Below, piece by piece: positions 8,437-18,484 of a DNA stretch of 64,000 nucleotides. How positions within the stretch are numbered: the first letter of the stretch is position 1; the number at the start of each line of letters is the position of its first letter. A program made the translations under genes and the position numbers. The DNA is taken from positions 62,001 to 126,000 of the forward strand of contig MAAL01000084.1 of the NCBI GenBank assembly GCA_002163245.1, given 5' to 3'. Source of the DNA: Gammaproteobacteria bacterium 42_54_T18 (GTDB taxonomy: Bacteria; Pseudomonadota; Gammaproteobacteria; Pseudomonadales; Ketobacteraceae). Under the pieces are notes generated by a model, which saw only the letters and a list, made by a program, of their open reading frames with translations, was not told where the DNA came from and made no database searches.

Positions 8437-9450
8437 TTTACGGTTGGTTTGGCGGTATTCAGAGGGGGGCTGGTCGTGCCAGCTCTTAAAGGCGCTGGAA
8501 AATGAGCCCTGCTCGCTATATCCCAGCAGGAAGGCGATATCAGTAATACCGAGGCGTTCGTCGGCCAGGTATCTTAAAGCCTGTTCAGAGCGTACTGACT
8601 GCAGTACCTGCTGGAATTGGGTGTCCTTGTCTGCCAGGCGGCGCTGTAGGGTGCGGCGGGAGATATTGAGTGACTGAGCAACGCTGTCGATGGTCATTTC
8701 GCCAGTGGGGAGCAACTTTAAAATAGTGCTGCGTAGCTCCCGAAGAAAGGGGTCATCCTGCTCCTCAAACAGGTGATTAAACGAGCGGCCAAAGTTTTGA
8801 TCCAACGATTGCCCCAACTGGGTTAGGGGGTAATCTAGACTTTCACGAGCGAAATAGAGGCAACTGACATCCTGGTCAAAACTTAAGTCATCACCAAATA
8901 ACGTTCGCAACAGGGTGAGATCCTTTGGTTCCGGGTAGCTGAAGCGCGCCTTAAGCACAGGGATTGGCTGTACACAGAGGGAGTTAACAATATTGGCCGA
9001 ATATGTAAGCATGTGGTCGCTCAGAAAGCGCTGGCTGGCGGTTTCGTCCCATAACGGGTGCCACTCCAGGCGGATAAATTCACCTTCACTTTTGATCTTT
9101 GCCTCACCGATATCGCCGGTAAAGCGCAACACACTGGGCATCAAGTTGAGGTATTCACGAAAGGTGTGGCACACGGTGGACATATACAGCTGCAGGTTCA
9201 TGCCTTTTATGTAGATGACTCGACCTGAAAAGAGCCCCAGGTCGTGTTTGTCGCTGGCCAGTGCTACCGACTCGTACAAATTGAGCAGGGAAATAACCGG
9301 GAAACGGGCTTCGACATCCGCCAGCCGTTGGCGATCAATGCCTTCGCGCGTCAGGAACTTGTCGATAGGCACCGACAACATCTCTGCAGCCTGTATCAGG
9401 GAATTCATTATGGGACTGTAGACTGTCCAATCGGGATTCGGTGATGCCAT
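8425..9450 (-). CDS. AraC-family regulator
   Basis: This 341-residue protein has an N-terminal effector-binding region (residues about 20-210) and the two-HTH AraC domain at the end: VAQSLNISRRTLQRRL and IAFLLGYSEQGSFSSAFKSW, then QPPSEYR. The tail after that (QTNRKFSN) runs into the monooxygenase relic and is probably not native. Its DNA is more GC-rich than the genes around it, suggesting a different origin. It may once have governed the ruined neighbouring monooxygenase. No effector can be named. Confidence 0.9.
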   Translation of the reverse strand: MASPNPDWTVYSPIMNSLIQAAEMLSVPIDKFLTREGIDRQRLADVEARFPVISLLNLYESVALASDKHDLGLFSGRVIYIKGMNLQLYMSTVCHTFREYLNLMPSVLRFTGDIGEAKIKSEGEFIRLEWHPLWDETASQRFLSDHMLTYSANIVNSLCVQPIPVLKARFSYPEPKDLTLLRTLFGDDLSFDQDVSCLYFARESLDYPLTQLGQSLDQNFGRSFNHLFEEQDDPFLRELRSTILKLLPTGEMTIDSVAQSLNISRRTLQRRLADKDTQFQQVLQSVRSEQALRYLADERLGITDIAFLLGYSEQGSFSSAFKSWHDQPPSEYRQTNRKFSN

Positions 9451-9990
9451 AAACTTGTCTTATTCGATGCGATGAGTGATCAGTGCGAAGATATTTTATT
9501 CAGGTGTTACTTTTCTCAATCCTAAAATTTTGTATCGTAGCATATTTCTAACGCCTACATTTGCAACCCTGTGAGTGGCGTTGCAAAGCGCTAGCTCCGT
9601 AGCTAAGTGGTTTTAATAAAAATAATTAACAATAAGGGCGTTACAAGCACACCCGCCTGGTCGGATTCCAACCAGTGATGGAAAAACGCTAAACCTGGGG
9701 TAGTTTATAGGGTTGTCAGGGTTGATCAATGACCGAATTATCCTGTTTGTATTAAATTATGTCAGTATACAAAATGAGGTTTTGTGTTGTGTTGGTCAAC
9801 GGTTAGTAGTGAGCGTTTGAAGGGTTCTGTCGCAATTTTTCTGCAGGGGAAATCTGCAGAAATCCTGCGCGTAACTATGCCGCCAAAGCATAAAATTGTT
9901 CAACTGGTGTCACATGACTTTGAGAAGAATATCGTTGTTGCTCTTTTTTCAACATCGCTATCAACGCTATTCCCTTCAATGTTACGATAG
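9451..9990. other. Intergenic with repeat R5 copy A (9823-9983)
   Basis: No gene is seen. Bases 9823-9983 match 31862-32023 closely, including the stretch CGTAACTATGCCGCCAAAGC. The match is non-coding as far as I can read. The other copy sits just after the monooxygenase at 30212, so R5 may be a gene-end segment copied with such genes. The bases from 9451 to 9822 hold nothing recognisable. Confidence 0.7.
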
Positions 9991-10416
<426 letters not shown>

Positions 10417-10437
10417 TTAAAGGGATATCTGCGATTA

Positions 10438-12501
10438 CTAGGTCTGGTAGATCAGGGGTCCAAAAGCCACCAGTATTAAGGTAATTGCCATTACTGTTAA
10501 GGGTAATAAAATCCGTTCGTTTTTATACCAGAACCCTTTTGCATTCGGGTCCGGTGCATAGGCTTCTTCTCCCACCACTTGGCGTGTCAGTAAGTGGTTT
10601 AACGCCACAGGCGGGGTGAGATACCCTAACTCAAATGCAACAAGTACGACCATCCAGAAGTGCACTGGATGTATCCCATTTTGGTAGGCAATACCTGCCA
10701 CGGATGTGGAGACTAAAATTAGGGCACCAAACGCATCCATAATCATGCCAATAAATACCAGAACGACAACTAAGAAGAACATAGCGATCCAAATAGAGCT
10801 AAATTCTGTCGGTAATGAGTCAAAGAGACCTGAGCGTTGGATAATACCAGCAACGGCAAAAGAGCAGGCCATTACCATCAAAATTGCCCCAATGTGAATT
10901 GTGGCTCCATTCACAGATTCGAAAAGGGAATTTTTTACACTGCTTTCACGTTGATGATCACTTTCAAAAACGAGCTTATCTCTAGAAAATACCCGTTCAT
11001 AAATAATAATAGCGATGATAACCACCGGAAGAATAATCGGCGCAGAGAATTGATCAAGATAGGCTTTTAGTGAAAAACCATAGACGACAAGAACAAGTCC
11101 AAATATTCCGATGTAAGGTACAAGATCACGCATAGCTAACATCATTGGACCTATGGCCTTAGAGGGGGAGGCCACACGCATAGGCTCTTTCTTGGTGAAG
11201 AATACCACGATAAAAAAGACGATAAATGTCACCAAGAACACTCTAGCACCCCAAAAAAACAATTCGTCGGTAACGACTTCCTTGTTGAGCATAGCGATGG
11301 CAATTACCAATAAACAAGGTTGAAGAACAACGCCTGAACTGCCCGTCATTGCAGTTGCGGCTAAGGCGAGCTGGCGACGCGCCCCAATGCGAGTGAGTTC
11401 TGTGTACACCACGGTACCCATAGCGATTATGATGATGCCGGACGCGCCAGTATATGCCGTTGGTAAAGCCATAATAATAATAGCGGCTAGAGCGAGCAAT
11501 TCCGGCGGTAGCTTCCAGGGGGTTAGCGTTCTAAAAATCAGCTCTCCGAGTCGAGTTTGTTTAAGGAGCATGCCTATCCAAATATAAAGACCAATATTGA
11601 TAAAAATACCGGATAATTCGAATATTTGCCCAAATAGTATTGCAGGGCCGGCAACGTGATTTTGGCCAATCATAAAGTAATAACACGTGACTAAACAGAA
11701 TATCGAATAGATAGGTATTGTCAGCAGTGCATGGGGTATGCTTCCTTTGCTCTGAAGATCTTTTGGCGGTCTAATAAGTTGATTGACGTTGAGTAGCGTT
11801 AATACAAAAAAACCCACAATTATCAATATCGCTATTTCCGGATGGGAGTCTTCAATTCCCGATGCTACTGAAATTTTTTGATGGGTTATCGAAGAGACTA
11901 ACAGCAACAGATTACCAATGAGTTGGATGCCGCAAGATGTCCTGTGATCAATCATCGAGACAATAGGACGAAATGCGATATGGTGTCGTTGTGTCGTGGT
12001 GACTGCAGCGGCACTAAAAAGTAATAATATAAGGACGACTCTTTCCTGCTGAACCGCAAAGAGTGCCATTCTGGTTAAAAACGTTTCAACGGCTCGGAAC
12101 GCTATAACTGGCGGTGTGACACGTAAATGGTTTTCCTCGGCGATTGCATGTTTCTTTTGGCACAGCTGACGTTGTTTTTCCAGTGAGGTTTTTGTTGACT
12201 CTTTATCGAAGACTTCTGCAATGAGATCGTCTGGGTCAGGCACTGGAAAGTCGCGCTCTAAGCGCGCTAGTTCTACGCTAATATTCTGATTCGGATCACA
12301 GCGAGGAATAGGAAGGTCTGCTCTAAGAATGACATAATCCCCCCATAGATGGCTGCCCAGCTCCAACAGGCGAGCTTGCACGTTTTCACCGGTGTGTGAG
12401 GTAACCGTAAAGACAAGTAACGCCAACACAAAAAGTATTGGGGCTTTGTTGGCGCGAGCGGTAATGGCCTGCGAAGAAACTTTTACTACCGAGTCAGTCA
12501 T
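10438..12501 (-). CDS. TRAP transporter large permease (DctM-like, extended N-terminus)
   Basis: This 687-residue inner-membrane protein carries many hydrophobic segments and matches the DctM/large-subunit TRAP permeases that drive sodium-coupled uptake of organic acids. The N-terminal part has one membrane segment, a polar loop of about 100 residues (residues 40-140, with several Cys) and further segments in the position of a small-permease domain. The DctM core follows from about residue 270, with the PTAYTGASGIIIIAMG region. It is the last gene of a three-gene minus-strand operon with the binding protein (34-base gap) and the lipoprotein. The substrate is not evident; the neighbourhood suggests a catabolic acid. 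Confidence 0.85.
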   Translation of the reverse strand: MTDSVVKVSSQAITARANKAPILFVLALLVFTVTSHTGENVQARLLELGSHLWGDYVILRADLPIPRCDPNQNISVELARLERDFPVPDPDDLIAEVFDKESTKTSLEKQRQLCQKKHAIAEENHLRVTPPVIAFRAVETFLTRMALFAVQQERVVLILLLFSAAAVTTTQRHHIAFRPIVSMIDHRTSCGIQLIGNLLLLVSSITHQKISVASGIEDSHPEIAILIIVGFFVLTLLNVNQLIRPPKDLQSKGSIPHALLTIPIYSIFCLVTCYYFMIGQNHVAGPAILFGQIFELSGIFINIGLYIWIGMLLKQTRLGELIFRTLTPWKLPPELLALAAIIIMALPTAYTGASGIIIIAMGTVVYTELTRIGARRQLALAATAMTGSSGVVLQPCLLVIAIAMLNKEVVTDELFFWGARVFLVTFIVFFIVVFFTKKEPMRVASPSKAIGPMMLAMRDLVPYIGIFGLVLVVYGFSLKAYLDQFSAPIILPVVIIAIIIYERVFSRDKLVFESDHQRESSVKNSLFESVNGATIHIGAILMVMACSFAVAGIIQRSGLFDSLPTEFSSIWIAMFFLVVVLVFIGMIMDAFGALILVSTSVAGIAYQNGIHPVHFWMVVLVAFELGYLTPPVALNHLLTRQVVGEEAYAPDPNAKGFWYKNERILLPLTVMAITLILVAFGPLIYQT

Positions 12502-12534
12502 AGAGTGTCTCTATTTAACATTGCGTAAAAAGGA

Positions 12535-13560
12535 TTATTCCTTGTCGAGAGCGGTACATTCACTTCGGGATGCGTCCATCTTGCAGCGGATTTTACGCAA
12601 TATTGTCAGTGCTTTTCCGTTATAGATTCCTTTGTCTCTAAGCGCGATACGATTCTGCCTAAAAACCTCGTTCCAATCGTCTTCATTCACATTTTCAATG
12701 TCGATCCAGTATTTTTCCGGAATTCGTTGTTCGGCTTCGATTATTATTTTTAGAGCGTCTTCAAAATTTCTACTGATGTAACTTCGTGATTTTTGACCGA
12801 AGCCTAGGGGCAGGGCAGTAGGTCGGGTTATGAGTTGCAGTGTCGCCTGCAGCATAGGGTAATTAATGATCCCCCCGTTGGGTTCCATGCCTTTGTGCAG
12901 CTCCATTGGTTCAAACGCTAAGGCGGGCCCTCCAGCGATATCGACGGTGTGATTGTTAAATTTTGAAAAAACATTAGTGATGGTTGACGATACCGGGGTC
13001 ATGCCCGACTGGGCCACCATGTATTGCATTTCAGGAGCGTTATCAAGCACTGCTATCCGTTTTCCTGCGAGTTTTTCTGGCGAGTTAATCGACTTGTCGA
13101 TAACGAAAGGGTAAATCGCCCCAATAGGAAGAATCCCCGCTACCTCATAACCACCTGACACCATAAACTTGGCGGCTTTCTTAGTCGCTAGAGTACTCAG
13201 TGTCGTCCTTAGATGTTCGTACGTGGGTATTGAGCCAATTGAATCAAGGGTTCCGGTAAAGTGGTTGTAGCTTCTCGCCCTAATGCCGGAAAGATTGACC
13301 ACATCACAGACGCCTGATTTAAAGTCTTCAGAGGCGACCCGTTCATCAGTATAAGGCGTCAGTTCTAATTTCGCGCCCCACGCTAATGCCGCAGTCTGGT
13401 AGTCAACAAACGCCTGGTAGATTGGACCATTGCCACCAATTGGATCAAATGCGCACATTTTCACTACGGTGATTTCATCGGTATTCGCCAATGAAGGGCT
13501 GGAGGTTAATGTTAGGCTAGCGATAACGGAAAGCATTAAGCCGAAGCATAGATTGTTCAT
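12535..13560 (-). CDS. TRAP-type periplasmic solute-binding protein (DUF6091-like)
   Basis: This 341-residue protein has a signal peptide (cleavage likely after SPSLA, residue 25) followed by a two-lobe binding-protein sequence. The segment NGPIYQAFVDYQTAALAWGA and the later LAGKRIAVLDNAPEMQYMVA are typical of this uncommon TRAP binding-protein group. The gene lies between the lipoprotein and the permease with short gaps, which makes the TRAP role firm. The group is known to pair with fused permeases. The ligand is unknown. Confidence 0.8.
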   Translation of the reverse strand: MNNLCFGLMLSVIASLTLTSSPSLANTDEITVVKMCAFDPIGGNGPIYQAFVDYQTAALAWGAKLELTPYTDERVASEDFKSGVCDVVNLSGIRARSYNHFTGTLDSIGSIPTYEHLRTTLSTLATKKAAKFMVSGGYEVAGILPIGAIYPFVIDKSINSPEKLAGKRIAVLDNAPEMQYMVAQSGMTPVSSTITNVFSKFNNHTVDIAGGPALAFEPMELHKGMEPNGGIINYPMLQATLQLITRPTALPLGFGQKSRSYISRNFEDALKIIIEAEQRIPEKYWIDIENVNEDDWNEVFRQNRIALRDKGIYNGKALTILRKIRCKMDASRSECTALDKE

Positions 13561-13587
13561 GATTCTACTCTCATTTTAGGTCAATAA

Positions 13588-14610
13588 TTATAGTAAGTCG
13601 TCGATGTCTAACGCGGAAGAATCCATGCTGGGTTTGTCATCCCAGAAAACGCCAAGCTTGCCATAAGGTGTTCTTTCCCCTGTGGCTTTTGTCCACATAA
13701 TGTCGGAGATGAGTCTAATTTGTAATGTTGCTACTTCATCAAGAAAACGGAGACTGCGTATGGGAGCGACTTCCGATTTGGATTTGACATGGTCCTTAAT
13801 AATGCGCTTAACTCGCTCATAGTCACCGTTGCCAGCGTAGAGCGTTGCTTGTAACATCTGAACCATTCTTACTCCTTGCTGATTCCCTATGTCGACGGCG
13901 TGCTGTAGATTTTTTTCCGGGTCAACACCAGCAGGCGGGTCTCCTGGTAACAGAATCATCGTCAACGCTTCAATACCTTCAGGCAAACCCCACCATTTCT
14001 CATTATCTAAACAGTTCATTGAGCGTTGAATCTTAGGGACGATTGATAAAGGTACGCCAATGCTTGTACCCGATGCGATGTCAGCTACAAGGGCCTGCAT
14101 GCCGTCAATTAACCCCATTATCCAAAATAGCTCGGATGCTTCTGAAGAAAAGACGGGGCAGCTTTCGCCGGGTTCTCCATGGACACGAACGGTGGCAAGG
14201 TAGCCCGCATGTAATCGCTTTGCGGCTAACGCGAGATAACGTTTTTGTTGCGTACGAGCATCACGAGCCTCGCTGGGTAAATTAAGCCTCATAGCCCTCA
14301 GGTTGCGTAACTCTGCTTCCTTGGCTTTCATGTCGGCACACATGCCAGAGGCTAATCCTAGTAAACTGCCAAACTCATCAGTAACTGATCCAAAAGATCC
14401 GATAACCGGCGACATTGCTTCGCCCATAGTACAGGCCACCTCGGGGTCATCGGTGGACAAAAAATAGGGGAGCATTCGATCTTTACCGTAAACAACCATT
14501 CCTAGTCCAGCAGTGTCGTAAATGGTTGTGCATCCTGATAGAAAAAGGAATAGGGGTAGTAAAGCAATTATGCCGGTCTTTTTTAGCAATGATGTGTGTT
14601 GAATTTGCAT
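13588..14610 (-). CDS. TatT-like lipoprotein of a TRAP system
   Basis: This 340-residue protein has a lipobox LFLSGC with Cys27, so it is a periplasm-facing lipoprotein. The rest is helical with repeated TPR-like pairs, as in TatT (PF16811) proteins, the trimeric partners of TRAP binding proteins described first in Treponema. It is the first gene of the operon and is 27 bases from the binding protein gene. The family call rests on layout, helical content and context more than on a strong motif, so an uncharacterised TRAP accessory lipoprotein is the safe reading. Confidence 0.65.
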   Translation of the reverse strand: MQIQHTSLLKKTGIIALLPLFLFLSGCTTIYDTAGLGMVVYGKDRMLPYFLSTDDPEVACTMGEAMSPVIGSFGSVTDEFGSLLGLASGMCADMKAKEAELRNLRAMRLNLPSEARDARTQQKRYLALAAKRLHAGYLATVRVHGEPGESCPVFSSEASELFWIMGLIDGMQALVADIASGTSIGVPLSIVPKIQRSMNCLDNEKWWGLPEGIEALTMILLPGDPPAGVDPEKNLQHAVDIGNQQGVRMVQMLQATLYAGNGDYERVKRIIKDHVKSKSEVAPIRSLRFLDEVATLQIRLISDIMWTKATGERTPYGKLGVFWDDKPSMDSSALDIDDLL

Positions 14611-14841
14611 AGAGCATCTCCCAAGTAATGTGATTTAGGTTAGGGTTGTCATACATGGCAAAAAAGGTTGTAGTGTTTTTTAAGCCTGTTACCGCACTGT
14701 GCTACGGGTGACTAAAGTAGGGGCTCCCGATGGATGCCTGAGCAGCGATGGGGAATAATATGACTAGCAAGGGGTAGATGATTCACGGGGCGTTAATGGT
14801 TACGTTTCTTTCCTATGTTGTTTTTATAATTCAATAGCTTG

Positions 14842-14980
14842 ATCGCTATTTTGTTGTTTTAGGATTGTGCGTGGTGTTGATGTGATAAGTTACGTTACGG
14901 CATCGGTTGATAGTAGGATAAGGAATTGTGTTTGGGAATTTGCAAATGGGACTATCTTAAGTTCATTTTGGGCCATTTGG
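14842..14980. repeat. Dispersed repeat R2 copy A, in the gap 14611-15084
   Basis: These bases match 18230-18369 with few differences. Right after it the short unit GGGCCATTT is repeated three times (14969-14992). From about 15013 the plus strand reads EVAKRFGYSMGSL, faintly like the HTH start of some transposases, but too short to claim. The TRAP operon promoter must lie between here and 14610; no clear hexamers were assigned. Confidence 0.75.
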
Positions 14981-15084
14981 GCCATTTGGGCCGGTAGTAA
15001 GGCATAAGCTTGCATTGGGAGAGGTAGCTAAGAGGTTTGGTTATTCGATGGGGTCGCTAAATGCGACACAACGGTTTGGGGAGG

Positions 15085-16161
15085 TCAGTCACCATTTCTC
15101 ATTTCTTCTCGACAATGGCTTGGTGTTTTTCCGGTCCATTGCCGGAAGGCGCGGGAGAAGTTGGCTGGTGTGCTGTAGCCCACCCTGGCGGCAATGTCGT
15201 CGATGGTGAGCTGTGTTGTTTGTAAAAGGTTAAGGCTGTCCCGTTGGCGTATTTCTTTAAGTAACTGTAAAAACGTTATTCCTTTTTGTCTTAGCTTTCT
15301 CTTTAACGTCCGGTCAGACATATGTAAATGTTGCGCTACGGAGCAAAGGTTTGGGTAGTTACCATCACGACAAACTAAATGACCTCTGACTTTATCCAGA
15401 ATATTTTCATTGTAGCCAAGCAATGACATCTCTTGTTTACATTGTTCGATAACAATATGAACATTGGTTGAATTGGCCGTTCGAATCGGGTTTTCTAGCG
15501 ACGACCGGTGGTATCGAATTTGATTGCTGGGCATGCCCCACCGAACAATGGGCAGCTTGTCTTTGAATTGAGCAAAGTAATCGGGTTCCGGGCGATCAAA
15601 CCATATTTCCGTGGTTTTTCGTGAGCGCTCAAACTGATCTGGCTCTAGCAATGAGCAGGCGATGGTCCAGTATTCTGCAAAAAATATGTCGAAACCTAGG
15701 TTGCGAAACGGGTCAAAGGGTGTAGCTTCGGTCACTTCAATAATCGTTAAATCGTCAGTCTCGATAACATTGAGAGAATAGAAGGGGGTTAATGTGCGTG
15801 AGTATTTTAAACTCATATGCAGCGCTTCATGATAGGTGTTGCAACTCATTAACCCAAATCCGAGGAGCCCAATTTTCGTGTGGGATGATCGTAATCCTAG
15901 CTCGAAGCCAATGGCGGGGTCTTTAACGCGCCTCACTAAATTGTAAAAAATGGCGCCCATTTCCAGCGCGGTGATTCTTGCGCTAGGTTGCTTGAGTTTC
16001 TCGAGGGTGACGCCGGTATTGGCGGTTATTTTTTGAGAGCTGATGCCGCGCTCTTCGGCGAGCGAGATAGCTGCGAGAGGGAAAACGGCGGAGATGGTCT
16101 CTGTTGAAAGTTGTTTGAAAAGTTCTGGGGTCATCGGGCAGCGTTTGTTGATTAAGTACAT
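15085..16161 (-). CDS. AraC-family regulator
   Basis: This 358-residue protein (or 349 if it starts at the ATG at 16134) has an N-terminal arabinose_bd-type region up to about residue 220 and a C-terminal AraC domain with VAQHLHMSDRTLKRKL and IAARVGYSTPANFSRAFRQW, then KTPSHCR. Neither start has a clear ribosome-binding site. It is transcribed in the same direction as the TRAP operon downstream and the monooxygenase upstream, so either could be its target. Confidence 0.9.
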   Translation of the reverse strand: MYLINKRCPMTPELFKQLSTETISAVFPLAAISLAEERGISSQKITANTGVTLEKLKQPSARITALEMGAIFYNLVRRVKDPAIGFELGLRSSHTKIGLLGFGLMSCNTYHEALHMSLKYSRTLTPFYSLNVIETDDLTIIEVTEATPFDPFRNLGFDIFFAEYWTIACSLLEPDQFERSRKTTEIWFDRPEPDYFAQFKDKLPIVRWGMPSNQIRYHRSSLENPIRTANSTNVHIVIEQCKQEMSLLGYNENILDKVRGHLVCRDGNYPNLCSVAQHLHMSDRTLKRKLRQKGITFLQLLKEIRQRDSLNLLQTTQLTIDDIAARVGYSTPANFSRAFRQWTGKTPSHCREEMRNGD

Positions 16162-16472
16162 TCACTATGGTTGAAATGGGCTCAACTATCAACCTATGAT
16201 TGGCGTTTCTCCTGTGTGGTCAATCATAGGTTGTTGCATTGTTGCTACGTAAGGTTATTGCTGCCTAAGTAACAACGGGGAATATTAAGCCGAAAAAGGT
16301 GCAAATAAGTCGAGTGTTAAGCATCATTGGTTTTTTCTGTTTTATTATTTCACGGTGCTTTATCGAATATATGTTTTAAGGTTTTATCGGATATTTAAAT
16401 CTAATGGAAAATCGCTGCTAGCGCATTGGGGGAGTGATGGTGTGTAAAGGAAATGTGTATCTTGATTGGAGA
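16162..16472. other. Intergenic, no gene seen
   Basis: AT-rich spacer between the AraC gene and the monooxygenase stop. A near-palindrome around CAACCTATGATTGGCG ... CAATCATAGGTTG lies at about 16190-16235 and could be a hairpin upstream of the AraC gene. Confidence 0.4.
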
Positions 16473-17948
16473 TTACGTTCGAAATTGATAGGCATTTAGT
16501 CTAGATAGCCGTACCTTAAACCAGCGCATTACTGGAGTAAAAGGAGCGGGTGATGATGCATCACCGTGGTGATCAAGATAATAACTATTCGCTTCTACAC
16601 AGGCCTTATTCTTGAAAACCGTTCCCAGGGATCGTTTAAGTACGTAATTGAAATATTTGTCGTGGGCAGCTTGTTTTACTTCAATGTACGTTTTGTTGTT
16701 TCTCCTGGCTTTGTTGAGGCTACGGATAATAAATTTTAGATTGGCTTCTAGCATTGAAAACCAATTTAAGCCGCCGGTGTAGGGACCATAGGTAAGGAAG
16801 TAATTTGGGAATTTTGGCACCGATACACCATAATATGCTTGATAGCGATTATCATGCCAAAACTGACCAAGTTCGGTACCTTCTAAGCCAATCACCTCAA
16901 AACTTGGGGCGTTTCCAAGCTCTAGTGTTTTAAACCCCGTTGCCAGGATGATGACGTCTAACTCATGTTCTACTCCATCCGCTGTTCTAAGACCTTTTTC
17001 GGTGATTTCGCTGATGCCATCAGTCACTAAATCGACATTATCCCGGTTAAAGGTTTTTAAGTATTCATTCGATACGGCAGGCCTTTTACAGCCGTATCCA
17101 TATTTGGGCGTCAGTTTTTTGCGTAGTTCTGGGTCTTTTACTTGTTTTTTAACGAAGTATCGACAGCTTTGTTCGGCGGTTTTCGTCATCCAAGGTAGTG
17201 TTCGATTATTCACTGCGGAGAAGGTTGCAATTTCAATAAACAGTTCAGAAAGAAAGCGAAAATATCGTTGGTATAGGGGGTATTGTTCAAATTTAGTTTT
17301 ATACTTTTGACTAATCTTCGAATCGAGTTTGGGGCTAACCCAAATGGGAGTTCGCTGGTAAACTTGTAAGTTTTTTACTTTTGACGCGATTGAGGGTACT
17401 ACTTGCACAGAGCTCGCTCCCGTCCCAATGATTGCAACACGCTTGTTCGCTAATTCAACTTCGTTATCCCATCGGGCGGTATGAAACATTTTTCCTTTAA
17501 AATGAGAGATACCCTTTATGTCGGGAGTAACCGGCTGGTTTAAAATACCGGTCGCTGAAATAACAAAGCGAGAGATTAGCTGGGTGCCATTTTTGAAATG
17601 AATCGTCCAGGTGTTGTCGGATTCGTTAAAAACAATACTATTAATATCTGCGTTGTACTGGATATGTTGTTTGATGTGATATTTTTCTGCGCAATGGTGT
17701 AAGTACTGTTGTATTTCTTCTCCGGGGGCAAACACTTTCGACCATTTAGGGTTCAATTCAAAAGAAAATGAGTAAGATGAGGAGGGGATATCGACAGCGA
17801 CCCCTGGGTATCTATTGTCTCTCCAGGTGCCACCCAATTCGTTTTCCTTTTCAAGAATAACAAACGAATGCATGTGGTTTTCTTTTAATTTTATGCCTGC
17901 GCCAATACCGCTGATGCCTGCACCTATAATAACGATCTGGTAGTCTAG
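16473..17948 (-). CDS. Baeyer-Villiger-type flavin monooxygenase without a normal start codon
   Basis: The frame encodes a full class of flavin monooxygenase: GAGISG about nine residues from the expected start, GGTWRDNRYPGVAVD, the fingerprint FKGKMFHTARWDN and IGTGASSVQVVPS. The paralogue at 19302 begins MDFNTIIIGAG. The matching codons here read LDYQIVIIGAG, with CTA at the Met position. An in-frame TAG lies eight codons before that, with no ATG, GTG or TTG in between. The first ATG (17873) would remove the FAD-binding motif. The gene may therefore be inactive, or start on a rare codon. The coordinates given run to the CTA. Confidence 0.75.
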   Translation of the reverse strand, partial: LDYQIVIIGAGISGIGAGIKLKENHMHSFVILEKENELGGTWRDNRYPGVAVDIPSSSYSFSFELNPKWSKVFAPGEEIQQYLHHCAEKYHIKQHIQYNADINSIVFNESDNTWTIHFKNGTQLISRFVISATGILNQPVTPDIKGISHFKGKMFHTARWDNEVELANKRVAIIGTGASSVQVVPSIASKVKNLQVYQRTPIWVSPKLDSKISQKYKTKFEQYPLYQRYFRFLSELFIEIATFSAVNNRTLPWMTKTAEQSCRYFVKKQVKDPELRKKLTPKYGYGCKRPAVSNEYLKTFNRDNVDLVTDGISEITEKGLRTADGVEHELDVIILATGFKTLELGNAPSFEVIGLEGTELGQFWHDNRYQAYYGVSVPKFPNYFLTYGPYTGGLNWFSMLEANLKFIIRSLNKARRNNKTYIEVKQAAHDKYFNYVLKRSLGTVFKNKACVEANSYYLDHHGDASSPAPFTPVMRWFKVRLSRLNAYQFRT

Positions 17949-17950
17949 GT

Positions 17951-18208
17951 TTATGTAATTGATTCTCTATACTCCTCATGGTAGTGGGTGAGTCCATCGG
18001 GGGCGGTGAGTTTTTGAGTTTTAAACATCACGTAAGAATCAACAAAGTCGGATGCTCGGGTGTTATCCAGGGATTTTTGGTGAGTCATGTTAACGTTGTA
18101 TTCGTTGTTGCGCACACCTTTTAGGGTCAGTTGATTCCATTCGTCATTTTTAACTGGAAGTATCTCATGGAGTTTTCTGAGGTTGAAACTCTCAATGAGA
18201 TTCCACAT
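17951..18208 (-). CDS. Short hypothetical ORF, 85 codons
   Basis: The frame starts MWNLIESFNLRKLHEILPVK and ends EEYRESIT just before the monooxygenase coding region. I do not recognise a family. It may be the tail or remains of a gene whose fusion or rearrangement removed the start of the neighbouring monooxygenase. No clear ribosome-binding site is seen. Doubtful as a real gene. Confidence 0.25.
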   Translation of the reverse strand: MWNLIESFNLRKLHEILPVKNDEWNQLTLKGVRNNEYNVNMTHQKSLDNTRASDFVDSYVMFKTQKLTAPDGLTHYHEEYRESIT

Positions 18209-18229
18209 TTGATTGATGAATGTTTCTGT

Positions 18230-18369
18230 ATCGCTATTTTGTTGTTTTTGGATTGTGCGTGGTGTTGATGTGATAATTTACGTTACGGCATCGGTTGATA
18301 GTAGGATAAGGCATTGTGTTTGGGAATTTGCAAATGGGACAATCTTATGTTCATTTTGGGCCATTTGGA
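18230..18369. repeat. Dispersed repeat R2 copy B
   Basis: These bases match 14842-14980. It lies upstream of the headless SDR at 18485 and divergent from the monooxygenase region. Between 18370 and 18484 an intact-looking but unrecognised minus frame passes through. Confidence 0.75.
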
Positions 18370-18484
18370 GCACTAAATTCCCTACTTCTGTTGCCAATTT
18401 ATGGTCTTTTCTCGCCATGGAATCAATCGTATTGCTAGCAATTTCCTCAAATAGGCGAATTGAGAACTGTCTAAGCACGGGTGT

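Noticed and set aside
9600-9720. Integron attC-like site near GGGCGTTAC
   Set aside because: The core words could not be paired into the R-prime/L-prime and R-double-prime/L-double-prime structure and no integrase is nearby.
15013-15080. Transposase N-terminal HTH piece (EVAKRFGYSMGSL)
   Set aside because: Only about 15 residues resemble such a domain, which is too little to support a feature.
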